Source: Actinomycetota bacterium (GTDB lineage Bacteria; Actinomycetota; Humimicrobiia; Humimicrobiales; Humimicrobiaceae). From it: a DNA stretch of 9,062 nt. The stretch lies in assembly GCA_023475715.1 (NCBI GenBank), contig JAMCVO010000643.1, forward strand, positions 1 to 9,062, read 5' to 3'. Below are positions 6,587 through 9,062 of this stretch, one piece after another. Position 1 is the first letter of the stretch; each line of letters begins with the position of its first letter. The translations under genes and the position numbers were made by a program. The notes below the pieces were generated by a model, which ran no database searches, had not been told where the DNA came from, and saw only the letters and a program-made list of their open reading frames with translations.

Positions 6587-6606
6587 TACTATACAAATGT
6601 ATAGTA
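6587..6606. promoter_or_regulatory. 20-bp perfect palindrome, operator candidate
   Basis: TACTATAC and GTATAGTA are exact complements around aaat, in the 242-base spacer between the repressor gene and the polymerase IV gene. It lies about 85 bases upstream of the repressor start and just ahead of a TATAAT-like box. Its sequence differs from the palindrome at 3070-3100, though the adjoining taaattgt (6580-6587) equals the outer part of that palindrome's right arm. It could be an autoregulatory site or a site controlling polymerase IV. Confidence 0.45.
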
Positions 6607-6613
6607 AGTATCA

Positions 6614-6619
6614 TATAAT
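6614..6619 (+). promoter_or_regulatory. Candidate -10 box upstream of polymerase IV gene
   Basis: TATAAT matches the consensus fully, but no good -35 hexamer lies at the right distance; the palindrome 6587-6606 covers that position. It would give a leader of about 120 bases. No clear LexA/SOS-box palindrome was found in the rest of the spacer. Confidence 0.3.
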
Positions 6620-6744
6620 ATGAACATAAAATAAGAAATAAGCCTGCTGGCTGTTCAAAGAGAAATCAAATAGTTCAACCAAATTTTCTTTCACTTTCAA
6701 TCAAGCGTTAAAAAACAGGTTTTTATTTAAAGAAAAGGAAACTT

Positions 6745-7932
6745 ATGGAGACCTTCAGCTCAGGCAAAAAAATAATACATATAGACATGGATGCTTTTTT
6801 TGCTCAGGTTGAGCAGAGAGATCATCCGGAGTATAAGAACAAACCTTTGATAGTCGGAGGACCTTTAAACAGAGGTGTTATATCTTCTGCTTCTTATGAA
6901 GCAAGAAAATTCGGCCTGCATTCAGGCATGCCGCTTTCCAGAGCAAAAAGATTGTGCCCTGGGGGCATTTTTGTGCCAGTTGACATGGAAAAATACCTGG
7001 AAGAATCAATAAAAATAAGGCAGATATTTTTTCAGTTCACTCCCCTTGTTGAAATTGTCGGATGTGACGAAGGTTTTCTTGATATTACAGGATGCGAGAA
7101 ATTATTTGGCAGTGATCTTGAGATTGCAAGGAAAGTTAAAGGAAAAATTTATGAGGAGACAAATCTAACATCATCGGCAGGTATTGGGCCAAATAAATTC
7201 CTTGCAAAACTTGCCTCTAATATAGGAAAGCCCAACGGCCTTACGGTTCTGGAGAACAGTCCGGAAATAATTGAAAAAATAAGAAGGCTGCCTGTTTCAT
7301 ATGTATGGGGTGTCGGAAGAGTCACGCGTGAAGGCCTTGATTCGATGGGTGTTAAGACAATAGGCGACCTTTCAAAAATACCTGTTGAGATCTTGAAAGC
7401 AAAATTTGGCCAGTCCCTGGGCAAGTTTATGAATGAAATGTCAAATGGTATTGATGATCGAGAGGTTATACCTTACCAGGAGCCCAAATCTATAGGAAGA
7501 GAGATTACGTTCAGCAAGGATATAGACGATCTTGAAACACTCAAATCAGTGCTTTTGTTCCTCTCGCAAAAATTATCATTAAATCTTCATTCCAGAAAAT
7601 ATATGGGAAGAATACTTACAATAAAAATAAGGTATTCTGATTTTAAGACTTTTACAAAAAGGATTACTTTAAAAGATTATACATCTGCAATATTTGATAT
7701 ATATAAATCTTCCCTGAACCTTCTTAAAGAAGTTGACTTATTAAGAAAGAAAGTAAGGCTCCTAGGGCTTTCCATAGGCGGGCTTAAATCCAGCTCCATA
7801 CTGAAAAACACTCTTTTTAACGAAGAGCATAAAGATGAAAAATTAACCGATGCAATTGAGAAAATATCGGATAAATATGGAGAAAACAAGCTCACGGTTG
7901 CAGGAATCAAGGGTAAAAAACCGTATAACTAA
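6745..7932 (+). CDS. dinB: DNA polymerase IV (Y-family translesion polymerase)
   Basis: This low-fidelity polymerase copies past damaged bases and has no proofreading. The 395-aa protein is complete. Motif 1 is HIDMDAFFAQVEQ (12-24), with catalytic D14 and the probable steric-gate F19. The nucleotide-binding YEARKFGLHSGMP is at 51-63, and the second catalytic pair is D108-E109. The thumb follows with SAGIGPNKFLAKLASNIGKPNG and a helix-hairpin-helix near 183-203. The little-finger domain spans about 245-345. The second acid motif reads GCDEGFLD where SIDEAFLD is common, a mild variant that keeps both acids. KNTLF near 354-358 resembles a weak beta-clamp-binding motif. AAAGGA lies seven bases before the ATG. 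The gene is not in an operon; its stop touches that of the convergent FTR-like gene. Regulation is unclear. Confidence 0.95.
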   Translation: METFSSGKKIIHIDMDAFFAQVEQRDHPEYKNKPLIVGGPLNRGVISSASYEARKFGLHSGMPLSRAKRLCPGGIFVPVDMEKYLEESIKIRQIFFQFTPLVEIVGCDEGFLDITGCEKLFGSDLEIARKVKGKIYEETNLTSSAGIGPNKFLAKLASNIGKPNGLTVLENSPEIIEKIRRLPVSYVWGVGRVTREGLDSMGVKTIGDLSKIPVEILKAKFGQSLGKFMNEMSNGIDDREVIPYQEPKSIGREITFSKDIDDLETLKSVLLFLSQKLSLNLHSRKYMGRILTIKIRYSDFKTFTKRITLKDYTSAIFDIYKSSLNLLKEVDLLRKKVRLLGLSIGGLKSSSILKNTLFNEEHKDEKLTDAIEKISDKYGENKLTVAGIKGKKPYN

Positions 7933-8493
7933 TTACAGGAATCTTTCAAACCTGTCTTTTTTTGCCTTGCAAATCGGGCAGACTTCAGGAGGTTGCATCC
8001 TTGCACATAAATAACCGCAGACCCTGCAGCGCCAAACAGGTATTTTTATACTTTCAGCCAACGCATTTATCAAAATTGAATTACCCGTACGCTCACCGGA
8101 GGTTTTGATTTTTTCCTTGTCATTACTATTTGCTATATTATTAGAATTTTCTTTTTTCATATATCTTCTTTCCGGGATAGGAGTCAAACTTTTTTTACCA
8201 TTTAAAATATCTTCTACAACATATAAAGCACAATAACAAGCCCCATAATCATTCAAATCCGGATCTCGATAATCACACGGACAAATAATATCCCTGTCTT
8301 TTTCGATATCACCAGTAGCAAGTCTGCAGGGACAAGACTGATATCCATACCTGCCTTCATTTATTATAAGGCCCTTTACTAAATCCTTGCAAAATTGAAC
8401 ATCCGGATTTAAAGGGTATCCGTAAGACTGTCCGTCTTTTTTTATTTTTTCATATAAATCATCAATTTCTTTTTGAGAAATTTCTTTATTCAT
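7933..8493 (-). CDS. Ferredoxin-thioredoxin reductase beta-like protein with C-terminal rubredoxin-like domain
   Basis: FTR catalytic subunits use a [4Fe-4S] cluster to pass electrons from ferredoxin, one at a time, to a disulfide on thioredoxin-like partners. In this 186-aa protein, residues 1-105 form the FTR part. They carry C54-P-C56, C71-P-C73 and C86-Y-C88. By family analogy C54, C71, C73 and C86 hold the cluster and C56/C88 form the redox disulfide. The last pair is CYC rather than the CHC of plant and cyanobacterial enzymes, with 12 rather than 8 residues before it. After a polar linker (about 112-150) comes a rubredoxin-like segment (W154-R-C156-x2-C159 and C172-P-I-C175) with one extra Cys (C163). 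The start overlaps the glutaredoxin-like stop by ATGA (8490-8493), so that protein is the likely disulfide partner. Confidence 0.88.
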   Translation of the reverse strand: MNKEISQKEIDDLYEKIKKDGQSYGYPLNPDVQFCKDLVKGLIINEGRYGYQSCPCRLATGDIEKDRDIICPCDYRDPDLNDYGACYCALYVVEDILNGKKSLTPIPERRYMKKENSNNIANSNDKEKIKTSGERTGNSILINALAESIKIPVWRCRVCGYLCARMQPPEVCPICKAKKDRFERFL

Positions 8494-8780
8494 TTTTTTT
8501 CGAATTTTTCTTTGATCTTAGATTCGTCAAAACCAACAATACAATCCTCACCATTAATGACCAGGGTTGGAAAACCTCCACCAGGATTATACTTTTTAAT
8601 TTCTTTTAATGCTTCCTGCTGATCTTCATAATCCAATAAATCAACGTCTACAAATTCGTAACCAACATTCAAATCATTAAGCAATTTTTTAGTTTTACCG
8701 CACCAGATACAAGTGCTTAAAGCATATAATCTGATTTTCCCCTTATTTTCGCCTTTAACACTTTTTACTTCAACTGCCAT
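8490..8780 (-). CDS. Glutaredoxin-like thiol-disulfide protein
   Basis: A single thioredoxin-fold domain fills the 96 residues: strand IRLYALST, the redox motif C24-I-W-C27 at the start of helix 1, YEFVDVDL, and the cis-proline loop GGGFPTLVI (P71), then INGEDCIVGFDESKI. Cys-x-x-Cys with Trp before the second Cys is like NrdH/thioredoxin-type glutaredoxins rather than the CPYC of classical ones, suggesting reduction by a protein reductase rather than glutathione. The FTR-like gene that begins inside its stop codon supports this. A purine-rich aaaggg lies about six bases before the ATG. The M23 peptidase gene ends 52 bases upstream on the same strand, so the three may share a transcript. The call is confident; the physiological target is unknown. 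Confidence 0.9.
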   Translation of the reverse strand: MAVEVKSVKGENKGKIRLYALSTCIWCGKTKKLLNDLNVGYEFVDVDLLDYEDQQEALKEIKKYNPGGGFPTLVINGEDCIVGFDESKIKEKFEKK

Positions 8781-8832
8781 ATTTTACCCTTTCCAAAAAA
8801 TTTAAATATTTAATTTCAAAAGTTTAACATAT

Positions 8833-9062
8833 TTAAAAAAAGTTAAAAGGATTCTGCAGTGCCCCATTAATCCTGACTTCAAAATGAAGATGGGGTCCGG
8901 TCGCAAATCCAGTAGAACCTACATATCCGATTATCTGATTTCTTTGTACTTTTTGTCCGGTAGATACTGCAAATTTGGAAAGATGGCCATATACAGTGGA
9001 AAATCCGCCGCCATGATAAATTATTACTGCATATCCATATCCTCCCATCTTCTGAAAGCCTT
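8833..9062 (-). CDS. M23-family peptidoglycan metallopeptidase, C-terminal part (runs off right edge)
   Basis: M23 (LytM-type) zinc endopeptidases cut peptide cross-links in peptidoglycan outside the membrane. Only the last 76 or so residues are present, in an open frame that continues past the right edge (reading GFQKMGGYGYAV there), so the ATG at 9048 is internal. Visible family motifs are GGGFSTVYGHLS, the QKVQRNQIIGYVGSTGFATGP loop region, and the zinc/catalytic PHLHFEVRINGALQNP close to the C terminus. The YGHLS His and the first His of HLH act in catalysis and zinc binding in the family. The upstream HxxxD half of the metal site, and any signal, coiled coil or LysM domain, lie outside the window. 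The protein ends about six residues after the usual 'NP', which is normal. It shares the strand of the redox genes and fits the wall-related content of the left part. Confidence 0.9.
   Translation of the reverse strand, partial: GFQKMGGYGYAVIIYHGGGFSTVYGHLSKFAVSTGQKVQRNQIIGYVGSTGFATGPHLHFEVRINGALQNPFNFF

Noticed and set aside
6620..6744. LexA/SOS box for dinB
   Set aside because: Isolated gttc and gaac words occur (for example near 6652 and 6674), but none form a GAAC-N4-GTTC type dyad.

Overview
The window is AT-rich DNA from a bacterium with a Gram-positive type of envelope. It carries a LytR-CpsA-Psr (LCP) wall-polymer ligase-like protein, a 3D-domain wall protein and an M23 peptidase. 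A glutaredoxin / ferredoxin-thioredoxin-reductase-like / rubredoxin set points to an anaerobic, ferredoxin-based redox metabolism. A Bacillota-like organism or a low-GC uncultured Actinomycetota lineage would both fit; the sequence alone does not decide. There are no tRNA or rRNA genes, CRISPR arrays, transposases or phage genes.

Left part (1-3000), envelope genes. The left edge holds the 5'-broken end of a second LCP gene, 22/23 bases identical over positions 1-23 to the intact copy. Between it and the intact LCP gene (302-1762, minus) lies a GC-rich 200-nt island that folds into a long closing arm with a three-way junction. G.U pairs place the transcript on the minus strand. I assign it to no known family, and it is the best candidate for something undescribed here. 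The intact LCP protein is unusual: a lipoprotein-type signal, then a PsbP/Mog1-like domain, then the LCP domain. A divergent small PH/GRAM-like gene follows (1934-2302, plus), converging on a membrane-anchored 3D-domain protein (2338-2853, minus).

Middle part (3000-6610), a probable catabolic operon. A good sigma-70-type promoter (3042-3069) with a perfect 13-bp-arm palindrome over the expected transcription start drives a class III aminotransferase and a Gfo/Idh/MocA oxidoreductase, which overlap by ATGA. A DeoR-family repressor converges on them and is the obvious candidate regulator. Deamination by the aminotransferase followed by reduction of the carbonyl product (or the reverse) is a sensible inferred reaction pair; the substrate is unknown, though DeoR and Gfo/Idh/MocA proteins often go with sugars or cyclitols. 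Another perfect palindrome (6587-6606) lies between the repressor and the next gene.

Right part (6745-9062). A complete DNA polymerase IV gene (plus) ends exactly where a minus-strand gene set ends, with touching stop codons. In transcription order that set is an M23 metallopeptidase (cut by the right window edge), a glutaredoxin-like protein, and an FTR beta-like protein fused to a rubredoxin-like domain. The last two overlap by ATGA and probably form one thiol-redox module.
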